A DNA stretch of 8,121 nucleotides from Bacteroidota bacterium (lineage in GTDB: Bacteria; Bacteroidota; Bacteroidia; Bacteroidales; VadinHA17): positions 1 through 8,121 of the forward strand of contig JAUVHQ010000087.1 in NCBI GenBank assembly GCA_030593185.1, in the 5' to 3' direction. The notes below the pieces were generated by a model. The model had not been told where the DNA came from, did no database searches, and saw only the letters and a program-made list of their open reading frames with translations. The translations under genes were made by a program, and so were the position numbers. This document shows, in pieces, positions 1 through 6,088 of this stretch (position 1 is the first letter of the stretch; every line of letters starts with the position of its first letter).

Positions 1-1
1 A

Positions 2-253
2 TCCATTGATACACCGTTTGTTGCAATTGTCCAGAAAGGAATTTCTATTGAGCCGAGAATTCCTGCTATGCGGGGAATTATGATGGCAAGAAAGAAACCT
101 TTGAATGTGGTGGAAGCTTCTGATACTGAGATATTGACAAACCATAAGAGTTTTGAACTTCCTCAGCCTAAACCACCATGTAAGATGATTGATCCTGAAA
201 ATGTAAAAGAACTATTTGACCTTTTGCAGAATGAAGCAAAAGTTATTTCATAG
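2..253 (+). CDS. etfB: Electron transfer flavoprotein subunit beta, C-terminal fragment
   Basis: The frame is open from the left edge (position 2) to TAG at 251-253, giving the last 83 residues of EtfB. EtfB pairs with EtfA in a soluble cytoplasmic heterodimer that carries electrons from acyl-CoA dehydrogenases to the membrane. The visible diagnostic part is the ETF-beta signature, PRIPAMRGIMMARKKPL, followed by the usual C-terminal tail with the MIDPENVKELFDLL and NEAKVIS stretches. An internal ATG at 68 is not the true start, because conserved family sequence (VAIVQKGISIEPR) continues upstream of it. The nucleotide-binding N-terminal domain lies outside the window, so I cannot tell an ordinary ETF from a bifurcating FixA-type one on this fragment alone. 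The neighbours (etfA 75 bp downstream, then EMO genes and an acyl-CoA dehydrogenase) favour a fatty-acid-oxidation ETF. Confidence 0.93.
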   Translation, partial: SIDTPFVAIVQKGISIEPRIPAMRGIMMARKKPLNVVEASDTEILTNHKSFELPQPKPPCKMIDPENVKELFDLLQNEAKVIS

Positions 254-328
254 AATTGGTCAGTCTGGCAGTTAAGTTAACCGGAAAATTTTGATTAAAA
301 ATAACTCGAACAAAAACAAAATAGTATC

Positions 329-1297
329 ATGGCAGTATTAGTATTTACAGAAAACTGGGACGGGAAATTTAAGAAATTATCTTTTGAATTGGTTTCATAT
401 GCACAAAAAGTAGCTGAGAAACTTAATGTTCCTGTTGTTGCCATTTCCATTGGTGAAGTTGCTGAAGAAGAGCTTAAGAAATTAGGTGATTATGGTGCTG
501 ATAAAATTGTGAGTATAACAAACGGATATCTGAAAACACTGGATAACCAGGTGTATACAAAAATAATTTCAGAAGTTGCACAAAAAGAAAATGCCAAAGT
601 TATATTACTTTCTCATAATAATACGGGTAAAGCTCTTGCACCCCGGCTATCAGTTAAGTTGAAAGCTGCCCTGGGTTCAGGGTTAACCTGCTTACCATCT
701 GAGGTTGATCCTTTTACAGTACATAAAAAAGTGTTTACAGGGAAAGCTTTCGCGAATGTGGAATTGAATTCTGATATTAAAATACTTACCTTATCGCAAA
801 ACTCGTTTAAACTGATCAGTTCAGATAATAATGTAACTATTGAGGAGTATTCAACCGGCATTCAGGAGAGCGATATTAAGACCAGAGTAACCAGTACAGA
901 CAAGCAAACAGGAAAACTACTCCTGACTGATGCGGAAATAGTAGTCTCAGGTGGCAGGGGAATGAAATCACCTGATAACTGGGGCCCGATAGAGGAACTT
1001 GCAGAACTCCTTGGAGCAGCTACCGCTTGCTCACGACCGGTTTCTGATGAAGGATGGAGAAGTCATGAAGAACATACAGGGCAAACAGGTAAAATAATTG
1101 CACCTAATCTTTATATTGCAGCCGGTATTTCAGGAGCAATTCAGCATCTTGCAGGTATCAGTTCCGCAAAGTACCTGGTTGCTATTAATACAGATCCTGA
1201 TGCGCCCATTTTCGAGGCTGCTGATTATGGAATTGTAGGTGATGTACATAAAATTCTGCCTGAATTAATATCAATAGTAAAAGAGAATAAGTCTTAA
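329..1297 (+). CDS. etfA: Electron transfer flavoprotein subunit alpha
   Basis: A complete 322-residue EtfA, the normal length for the family. Residues 1 to about 190 form the N-terminal ETF alpha/beta domain (MAVLVFTENWDGKFKK). Residues about 200-318 form the FAD-binding domain: GGRG at 208-211, SRPVSDEGW at 235-243 with the conserved Arg236 near the flavin, GQTGK at 251-255, and the family signature LYIAAGISGAIQHLAG at 261-276, followed by APIFEAADYGIVGD. The protein holds the redox FAD of the EtfAB dimer and passes electrons from acyl-CoA dehydrogenase to the membrane oxidoreductase encoded next. The ATG at 329 fits the family N-terminus; its leader is A-rich without a clear Shine-Dalgarno, as is usual in Bacteroidota. 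Only 10 bp separate it from the next gene, so co-transcription is very likely. No truncation or missing key residue was seen. Confidence 0.96.
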   Translation: MAVLVFTENWDGKFKKLSFELVSYAQKVAEKLNVPVVAISIGEVAEEELKKLGDYGADKIVSITNGYLKTLDNQVYTKIISEVAQKENAKVILLSHNNTGKALAPRLSVKLKAALGSGLTCLPSEVDPFTVHKKVFTGKAFANVELNSDIKILTLSQNSFKLISSDNNVTIEEYSTGIQESDIKTRVTSTDKQTGKLLLTDAEIVVSGGRGMKSPDNWGPIEELAELLGAATACSRPVSDEGWRSHEEHTGQTGKIIAPNLYIAAGISGAIQHLAGISSAKYLVAINTDPDAPIFEAADYGIVGDVHKILPELISIVKENKS

Positions 1298-1307
1298 TAT
1301 TCTTTCC

Positions 1308-2642
1308 ATGTTCACCAGCATCATTTTTATCCTAATCCTTTTCGGAGCTACTGTAGTTTTCTATCGTAAAGTCAGAAAAATTACACGGAGTATAAAACTT
1401 GGTAAAGACATTACAATAAATGATAATATACTCATAAGGTGGAAAAGAGTGTTGTTTATTGCAATAGGTCAGCAAAAAATACTGCAACGACCAGTTGCAG
1501 CATTATTGCATATTTTTGTTTACGCGGGGTTTATTATTGTTAATATTGAAATGTGCGAGATCCTTATTGACGGAGTTGCAGGAACCCACAGGTTATTTTC
1601 TTTCTTTGGTGGATTCTATGGTATTATGGTTTCAATATTTGAATTTTTTGCAATAACCGTTATGTTTGGATGTGCCGTTTTTCTTATTCGTCGAAATGTT
1701 ATTCGAATCAGAAGATTCTGGAATAAGGAGATGACCCTCTGGCCGCGTTCGGATGCTAACATTATTTTGATTACTGAGCTGCTACTTATGAGCGCTATTC
1801 TTATTATGAATGCAGCTGACAGCATCTTGCAAACCAGACCTGATTCACATTATGTTCAGGTTGGATCTTTTATGATCAGCAGTATTATTCAACCCATATT
1901 CTCAGGATTGCCATCTTCTTCTTTAATTATTATTGAAAGATTTTCCTGGTGGTTTCATATAATAGGTGTACTTGTTTTTCTTAATTATATCCCTTATTCA
2001 AAGCATTTTCATGTTTTTCTTTCTTTTCCTAATGTATATTATTCAAAACTCCGTCCGGCAGGGGAAATGGCAAATATGCCATCAATAACTAAAGAAGTTA
2101 AACTTATGCTGGAAGAAAATTATTCCGACCAGGATGATGATAATGAAGAAGTGACATTTGGTGCAAAAACTATCAAAGATCTGACATGGAAGCATTTAAT
2201 GGATGCATATACATGTACGGAATGTGGAAGATGTACATCCGGTTGCCCTGCAAATATTACCGGTAAAAAACTGTCTCCAAGAAAAATTGTAATGGATACA
2301 CGTGATAATCTGGAAGAAATTGCTGATAAACTGTTTAATAGAAAAAGTTCGGAAAAGGATAACAAAAAAAATACAAGGACATTATTTGATTTCATTTCAG
2401 CAGAGGAATTATGGGCTTGTACAACCTGTAACGCGTGTACTTACGAATGTCCGGTAAATATTGATCCTCTTGCTATTATTTTAGAAATGAGGAGATACCT
2501 CGTTCTGGAAGAATCTGCTGCCCCAGGACCGCTAAATAATACATTTTCAAATATTGAAAATAATGGTGCTCCATGGCAGTTTTCACATGAGGACAGGATG
2601 GAATGGGCAAAAGATATTGAAATGAATGGAATAGTGGAATGA
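1308..2642 (+). CDS. Membrane b-haem/4Fe-4S subunit of a split ETF:menaquinone oxidoreductase (EMO/DUF224-like, HdrC-like)
   Basis: A 444-residue inner-membrane protein. Residues 1 to about 235 hold some five hydrophobic segments (about 2-20, 63-85, 103-127, 151-170, 213-230) resembling NarI/DsrM-type b-haem domains. His68, His217, His233 and His235 are candidate haem or quinone-site ligands. The cytoplasmic part has two ferredoxin motifs of pattern CX2CX2CX3CP: Cys303/306/309/313 and Cys371/374/377/381. In the single-chain EMO family this arrangement continues into two CCG domains; here the chain stops and those domains form the next gene (2836-3630). The pair would take electrons from reduced EtfAB and reduce menaquinone. 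The last residues (about 439-444, NGIVE before TGA) are encoded within a GGAAT-rich repeat array that continues downstream, so the native C-terminus may have been altered. It is distinct from the FAD-containing ETF-QO of mitochondria and proteobacteria. Exact partner and quinone specificity are inferred from context. Confidence 0.88.
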   Translation: MFTSIIFILILFGATVVFYRKVRKITRSIKLGKDITINDNILIRWKRVLFIAIGQQKILQRPVAALLHIFVYAGFIIVNIEMCEILIDGVAGTHRLFSFFGGFYGIMVSIFEFFAITVMFGCAVFLIRRNVIRIRRFWNKEMTLWPRSDANIILITELLLMSAILIMNAADSILQTRPDSHYVQVGSFMISSIIQPIFSGLPSSSLIIIERFSWWFHIIGVLVFLNYIPYSKHFHVFLSFPNVYYSKLRPAGEMANMPSITKEVKLMLEENYSDQDDDNEEVTFGAKTIKDLTWKHLMDAYTCTECGRCTSGCPANITGKKLSPRKIVMDTRDNLEEIADKLFNRKSSEKDNKKNTRTLFDFISAEELWACTTCNACTYECPVNIDPLAIILEMRRYLVLEESAAPGPLNNTFSNIENNGAPWQFSHEDRMEWAKDIEMNGIVE

Positions 2643-2761
2643 TGGAAAAATGGAATAATGGGAAGATAGAAGAAAAGATGGAATAATGGAAAGATGGAAT
2701 AATGGGAAGAAAAAATATTAACGGAGGGCTTAAACTTATTTTCCAACATTCCAATATTCCA
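2627..2761. repeat. Long imperfect inverted repeat between the two EMO genes
   Basis: The left arm (2627-2649) and the right arm (2739-2761) are complementary at 21 of 23 positions; the mismatches are at 2634 and 2642. About 89 nt separate them. The left arm covers the last codons and the TGA stop (2640-2642) of the membrane subunit gene. The right arm is made of TTCCAACATTCCAATATTCC-type sequence, the complement of the GGAAT units on the left. In RNA this could form a long stem between the two halves of the EMO. It has no T-tract of a classical intrinsic terminator directly after it. It could be a dispersed repeat of the REP or MITE kind, an mRNA-stability element, or a partial attenuator. 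The structure is read directly from the sequence; the role is unknown. Confidence 0.75.
2650..2710. repeat. Tandem-like GGAATAATGG repeat array in the loop of the inverted repeat
   Basis: The 17-bp unit ATGGAATAATGGGAAGA occurs identically at 2650-2666 and 2694-2710, and a near copy (ATGGAATAATGGAAAGA) lies at 2678-2694, sharing its last base with the third. A related GGAAT/GGAAA run extends left through 2625-2649. The strand is extremely purine-rich. No gene is supported inside: the reverse-strand reading frames are low-complexity Phe/His/Ile/Pro/Ser translations of the repeat. Together with 2643-2835 this is the longest gene-free stretch within the first operon. Confidence 0.8.
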
Positions 2762-2835
2762 ATATTCCTTGATAACTATGTATTATCCTGAAGAACTTTT
2801 AGAAATCTTTTTTATACACCAGAGATAAGCATTTT

Positions 2836-3630
2836 ATGGAAAAACAAAAAATAGATGTTCCGGTAATGGCTGATCTTTTTGCAAAAAATGAGAAGCCGGA
2901 ATATCTCTTTTGGGTCGGTAGTGCCGGGGCTTTTGACGACCGGTATAAAAAAGTTGTCAGAGCTTTTGTAAAGATACTTACCCATTTAGGTGTAAGTTAT
3001 GCAGTCCTGGGTACTGAAGAATCTTCAACAGGAGATGTGGCCAGAAGAGCTGGTAATGAAATGCTTTTCCAGATGCAGGCAATAATGAATATTGAACTAC
3101 TGAACGGATATGAAGTAAAAAAAATCATAACTTGCGATCCTCATGCATTTAATACTTTTAAAAACGAATATTCTCAATATAATGGAAATTACCAGGTGAT
3201 TCATCATACACAGTTTTTGAGAGATCAGATTGAAGCTGGAAATTTGAAAGTTAAGTCTGCAATTTTTAACGAAAAAACCATTACATACCATGATCCTTGT
3301 TATCTGGGCAGGGCAAACGGCGAATATGCTGCACCCAGGAAAGTGCTTGATTTTATTCCATCAGAAAAGAAAGAAATGAAGAGGAATAAAAGTAATGCTC
3401 TTTGCTGCGGAGCAGGTGGAGGGCAAATGTTTAAAGAAGCTGAGAAAGGGGATAAAGAAATATTTATTGAAAGAACTGAAGAGGCACTTGAAACCGGAGC
3501 TGATATTATTATAACAGCTTGCCCATATTGTATGACTATGATCACTGATGGAATTAAATATAAAGATAAAGTAGAGGAAGTGAAGAACTATGATATTGCT
3601 GAAATTGTAACTTTATCATTAGGAATTTGA
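2836..3630 (+). CDS. HdrB-like CCG-domain Fe-S subunit of the split EMO, with a degenerate N-terminal CCG domain
   Basis: A 264-residue soluble protein with two CCG (DUF224/HdrB-type) domains, the part that meets ETF in the EMO family. The C-terminal domain (about 148-264) is intact: HDPCYLGR with Cys155, CCGAGGG with Cys190-Cys191, and CPYC with Cys229 and Cys232. These are the ligands expected for a [4Fe-4S] or non-cubane cluster. The N-terminal domain (about 23-130) keeps the family scaffold but not the ligands. From memory of relatives, WVGC-AGSFDDR is here WVGSAGAFDDR (Ser29), EESCTGD is EESSTGD (Ser64), and TACPHCFNT is TCDPHAFNT (Asp101, Ala104). A cysteine at 100 is one place out of register. 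The start at 2836 gives the expected N-terminus with the VPVMADLFAK stretch. The gene lies 193 bp after its membrane partner, across a repeat array, and 40 bp before the acyl-CoA dehydrogenase gene. Product assignment is firm; the consequence of the cysteine loss is inference. Confidence 0.88.
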   Translation: MEKQKIDVPVMADLFAKNEKPEYLFWVGSAGAFDDRYKKVVRAFVKILTHLGVSYAVLGTEESSTGDVARRAGNEMLFQMQAIMNIELLNGYEVKKIITCDPHAFNTFKNEYSQYNGNYQVIHHTQFLRDQIEAGNLKVKSAIFNEKTITYHDPCYLGRANGEYAAPRKVLDFIPSEKKEMKRNKSNALCCGAGGGQMFKEAEKGDKEIFIERTEEALETGADIIITACPYCMTMITDGIKYKDKVEEVKNYDIAEIVTLSLGI

Positions 3631-3670
3631 ACTGTAAGATAAAATTAGCAAAACCTGAAAAAAAATAATT

Positions 3671-5452
3671 ATGGAAAAAAATAAAAAAGTAACAGGTGGT
3701 GAATTTATTGTTAAGGAAACAGAAGCAAAAGATATTTTTATACCTGAAGAGTTTGACGAAGAGCAGAAAATGATCGCTCAAACATGCCGGGATTTTCTGG
3801 ATACCGAAGTTTTTCCGAATCTTGACAGGATTGACCAGCAGGAAGAAGGACTAATGGCAGACCTATTAACCAAAGCCGGAGAGCTCGGCCTTCTGAGTAT
3901 CTCTCTTCCGGAAAAATATGACGGGTTTGAACAGTCTTTCGTAACCTCGATGCTTGCAGGTGATGTAATTGGGTCAGGTTATTCATTTGCTGTGGCTTAT
4001 TCATGCCATACAGGTATTGGTACATTGCCAATCCTCTATTATGGTAATGACCAGCAAAAAGAAAAGTATCTTCCAAAGCTTGCATCAGGTGAATGGAAAG
4101 GAGCATACGCTCTTACTGAACCGGGTGCCGGCTCTGATGCAAACGCAGGCAAGACTAAAGCAACGTTATCCGAAGATGGCAAGTACTATCTGCTTAATGG
4201 ACAAAAAATGTGGATAACCAATTCGGGATTTGCCGATATTATTACTGTGTTTGCAAAAATTGATAATGACAGAGTGCTCAGTGCTTTTATCGTTGAACGT
4301 AACTTCCCGGGCATAGTGTTCAATCCGGAGGAGAAAAAAATGGGTATTAAAGGCTCATCAACCCGTCAGATTTTTTTTAATGACTGTAAAGTACCGGTAG
4401 AAAATCTTCTTGGAAATCGGGGACAAGGATTCAGGATCGCACTGAATATACTTCATATGGGACGGATAAAGCTTGGTGGAAATGTTCTGGGAGCTGCAAA
4501 ATACGCTATTAATCAATCTGTTCAGTATGCCAATGAAAGAAAACAGTTCGGATTGCTGATCAGTACTTTTGGATCGATAAAACATAAACTGGCAGAGCAA
4601 GTCATTAAAAATTTTGTTACGGAATCGGCTGTTTTTAGGGCAAGTTATAATATCGATCAGTATGTTGAGCAAAACCTTGAGGGAAATACTAAAGAAAAGA
4701 CCACAATTGATGCTTTTGCACAATTTGCTGTCGAAGCCGCTGTTCTTAAAGTATTTGGCTCTGATGTACTCGATTATATTGTTGATGAAAATGTGCAGAT
4801 ACATGGTGGAATGGGTTATTCAGCTGAATTGGATGTTGACAGGGGATATCGTGACTCACGGATAAACAGGATATTTGAGGGTACAAACGAGATAAATAAA
4901 ATACTGGTTGTTGATACTGTCCTGAAGAGAGGTGCTAAAGGATATTTTGACCTGTTTGGTGAAGCTGAAAAAGCATATAAAGACCTTGTTAATTTATCCG
5001 GCACCCCTGAACCGGAAGGTGATTTTTATACTGAAAAGAAACAAATTATCAGAAACTTCAGGAAAATTGCCCTGTTTCTTATTCATACCGCTTCTGAGAA
5101 ATTCCAGCGGAAACTGGTGTACGAACAGGAGATACTGAATAGTATTGCAGATATTATTATGCTTCTTTATATCTCGGAATCATCACTGCTTCGTGTCGAA
5201 AAACTTGAGAACATTAAGGATGCAGAGCAGATAAAGGTATATAAAGATATTATCGATGTTTTTGTTTATGATGCTTCAGGAAAAATAAGTAAATTTGCAA
5301 AAGATGCAATTTATTCATATGCTGAAGGGGAGGTGAAAGACCTGCTGATTAAAGGAACAAACTATTACACTGCCATAAATGGCGTAAACACCAAAGAAGC
5401 CAGGAGAAGAATTGCAGATAAGTTGATTGAGGATAATAAATATAATTTTTAA
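3671..5452 (+). CDS. Acyl-CoA dehydrogenase, long (VLCAD-like) type
   Basis: A 593-residue FAD enzyme that oxidises acyl-CoA to trans-2-enoyl-CoA, the first step of beta-oxidation, handing electrons to ETF. Domains: N-terminal helical about 26-140; middle beta domain about 145-240 with the ACAD signature GAYALTEPGAGSD (144-156) and WITNSGFAD; C-terminal helical domain about 252-420 with YANERKQFG (286-294) and QIHGGMGYS. The likely catalytic base is Glu403 in IFEGTNEIN, matching the Glu of the YEGT motif in MCAD and VLCAD. A further 170 residues (about 421-593) form the extra C-terminal helical region of the long ACADs, usually linked to dimer formation and membrane association. ATG 3671 gives an N-terminus typical of Bacteroidota relatives, with a GGEF stretch. 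Adjacency to ETF and EMO genes supports direct electron transfer to the menaquinone pool. The acyl chain-length preference cannot be read from the sequence. Confidence 0.94.
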   Translation: MEKNKKVTGGEFIVKETEAKDIFIPEEFDEEQKMIAQTCRDFLDTEVFPNLDRIDQQEEGLMADLLTKAGELGLLSISLPEKYDGFEQSFVTSMLAGDVIGSGYSFAVAYSCHTGIGTLPILYYGNDQQKEKYLPKLASGEWKGAYALTEPGAGSDANAGKTKATLSEDGKYYLLNGQKMWITNSGFADIITVFAKIDNDRVLSAFIVERNFPGIVFNPEEKKMGIKGSSTRQIFFNDCKVPVENLLGNRGQGFRIALNILHMGRIKLGGNVLGAAKYAINQSVQYANERKQFGLLISTFGSIKHKLAEQVIKNFVTESAVFRASYNIDQYVEQNLEGNTKEKTTIDAFAQFAVEAAVLKVFGSDVLDYIVDENVQIHGGMGYSAELDVDRGYRDSRINRIFEGTNEINKILVVDTVLKRGAKGYFDLFGEAEKAYKDLVNLSGTPEPEGDFYTEKKQIIRNFRKIALFLIHTASEKFQRKLVYEQEILNSIADIIMLLYISESSLLRVEKLENIKDAEQIKVYKDIIDVFVYDASGKISKFAKDAIYSYAEGEVKDLLIKGTNYYTAINGVNTKEARRRIADKLIEDNKYNF

Positions 5453-5482
5453 ATATTCATATAGAAAAGATTGACTTTCGCA

Positions 5483-5851
5483 ATGCGTAGGTTTTATAAG
5501 TTCATATTTTTATTTGGAGTTCTGGTTTTCTCTTTACAACCCGGATGTAAAAAGCAACCTAAATGTGGTTGTGATGGAGATATGCGTTTTCCCCTTGTAG
5601 AAACCAGTGGGACTATAATTTATAATGAAGAAACCAGTTATGCTCAATTTCAACCTGGTGAAATCTATTCACGTTTTGAGATTTGTGATGCCGGAGAAGT
5701 GATGGATATGCTGACACCATTTGAGCAGGGAGAAACAGTACTGGTAAGTGGGGACGCTTTTGATGACTGTTATAAAATGGTTAACCCATATGCTTACGCA
5801 AACTATATGCTGGATCTGAAAGAAATTAAAAAAGACGAATTTAATAAGTAA
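5483..5851 (+). CDS. Small putative lipoprotein of unknown function
   Basis: A 122-residue protein that I do not recognise by name. ATG 5483 is preferred; a TTG at 5471 would only add four residues (MTFA) ahead of a clear signal start, MRRFYKFIFLFGVLVFSL. The hydrophobic stretch ends in SLQPGCKK, suggesting a lipoprotein signal peptide with the lipidated Cys at residue 22. The lipobox is not canonical, since Gln and Pro occupy -3 and -2, so an ordinary signal peptide is an alternative. The mature part has four further cysteines (CGC just after the signal, ICDAGE, DDCYK) and the short motifs SGTIIYNEE, FQPGEIYSRFEIC and VLVSGDAFDDC, consistent with a small beta-rich fold. The gene lies 30 bp after the acyl-CoA dehydrogenase and is followed by a terminator, so it is probably the last gene of that transcript. 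A link to fatty-acid oxidation is not implied by the sequence. Confidence 0.7.
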   Translation: MRRFYKFIFLFGVLVFSLQPGCKKQPKCGCDGDMRFPLVETSGTIIYNEETSYAQFQPGEIYSRFEICDAGEVMDMLTPFEQGETVLVSGDAFDDCYKMVNPYAYANYMLDLKEIKKDEFNK

Positions 5852-5868
5852 AGCCGGTTTTAACTAAC

Positions 5869-5901
5869 AAAAAAAGCCTTGATCAATTCAGGGCTTTTTT
5901 T
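5869..5901 (+). terminator. Intrinsic terminator after the ETF/EMO/ACAD gene group
   Basis: Seven A residues (5869-5875), then GCCTTGA (5876-5882), a 5-nt loop (5883-5887), TCAGGGC (5888-5894) and seven T residues (5895-5901). The stem is seven pairs, including one G-U, and extends to about fourteen with the flanking A-T pairs. The flanking A and T tracts make it potentially bidirectional. It begins 17 bp after the lipoprotein stop codon. Confidence 0.9.
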
Positions 5902-5913
5902 ATTCCCGTGAAT

Positions 5914-5934
5914 TCAGCAAACTTAAGTTGCTGA
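5914..5934. promoter_or_regulatory. Near-perfect 20-bp dyad, possible operator or second hairpin
   Basis: The halves TCAGCAA-CTT and AAG-TTGCTGA form a perfect 10+10 palindrome apart from one extra A in the run 5919-5921. It lies 12 bp after the terminator and about 150 bp before the KdsC-like gene. As DNA it could be a dimeric regulator site; as RNA it would be a 7-bp stem with a 7-nt loop. No T-tract follows, so it is not a good terminator. Function is a guess. Confidence 0.35.
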
Positions 5935-5945
5935 TCAATCCATTG

Positions 5946-6009
5946 TGTTATAAAATATTCAGATAATGAAACGAATGTTATAAAAAAGCATACAGATTTA
6001 TTATCTTTC
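5946..6009 (+). promoter_or_regulatory. Putative promoter region of the KdsC-like/ubiA/maf group
   Basis: A 10-bp direct repeat, TGTTATAAAA, occurs at 5946-5955 and 5976-5985, exactly 30 bp apart (about three helical turns). Downstream, TATCTTTC at 6002-6009 matches the Bacteroidota -7 consensus TAnnTTTG at all but the last base, but I find no convincing TTTG/TTG -33 element at the right distance. Since a terminator precedes this region and three closely spaced genes follow, a promoter is expected here; the exact site is uncertain. Confidence 0.25.
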
Positions 6010-6088
6010 AAACCTGAACTGACCATGTTTCATAAATTGATCAGTGATAGTATCATTAAACACCATGAAAAGAAAGACAAAAGAGAAT

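Noticed and set aside
2650..2710. CRISPR-like array
   Set aside because: The units are 17 bp, adjoin or overlap each other, are purine-only in style and have no regular unique spacers or cas genes nearby.
2441..2754. Two overlapping reverse-strand reading frames of about 100 residues
   Set aside because: Their upstream parts are Phe/His/Ile/Pro/Ser low-complexity translations of the GGAAT repeat, and the rest is antisense to the Fe-S coding sequence. No recognisable domain.
2627..2761. Classical intrinsic terminator between the EMO genes
   Set aside because: The stem is long but AT-rich with an 89-nt loop and lacks a T-tract directly after it. Termination or partial attenuation cannot be excluded but is not supported.
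2640..2836. Possible frameshift or disruption of a single-chain EMO gene into two pieces
   Set aside because: The second gene is in another frame with its own plausible start and expected N-terminus, and two-gene versions are the usual form in this phylum as far as I recall. It is a natural split, not a broken gene.
3738..4106. 122-residue reverse-strand reading frame inside the acyl-CoA dehydrogenase gene
   Set aside because: It lies wholly antisense to a strongly conserved gene, has no recognisable motif, and is best explained as a shadow of the coding strand.
4368..4382. Run of eight T in the acyl-CoA dehydrogenase gene as a possible frameshift site
   Set aside because: The family sequence is continuous on both sides (STRQIFFNDCKVPVENLL), so no frameshift is present.
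5471..5482. TTG start for the small lipoprotein
   Set aside because: It adds four residues before a typical signal-peptide start at ATG 5483 (MRRFYKF); ATG is far more likely.
6044..6088. GTG start for the KdsC-like gene
   Set aside because: The extra 15 residues have no counterpart in relatives as I recall them; ATG 6089 gives the family length and N-terminus, with ATG 6065 as the second choice.
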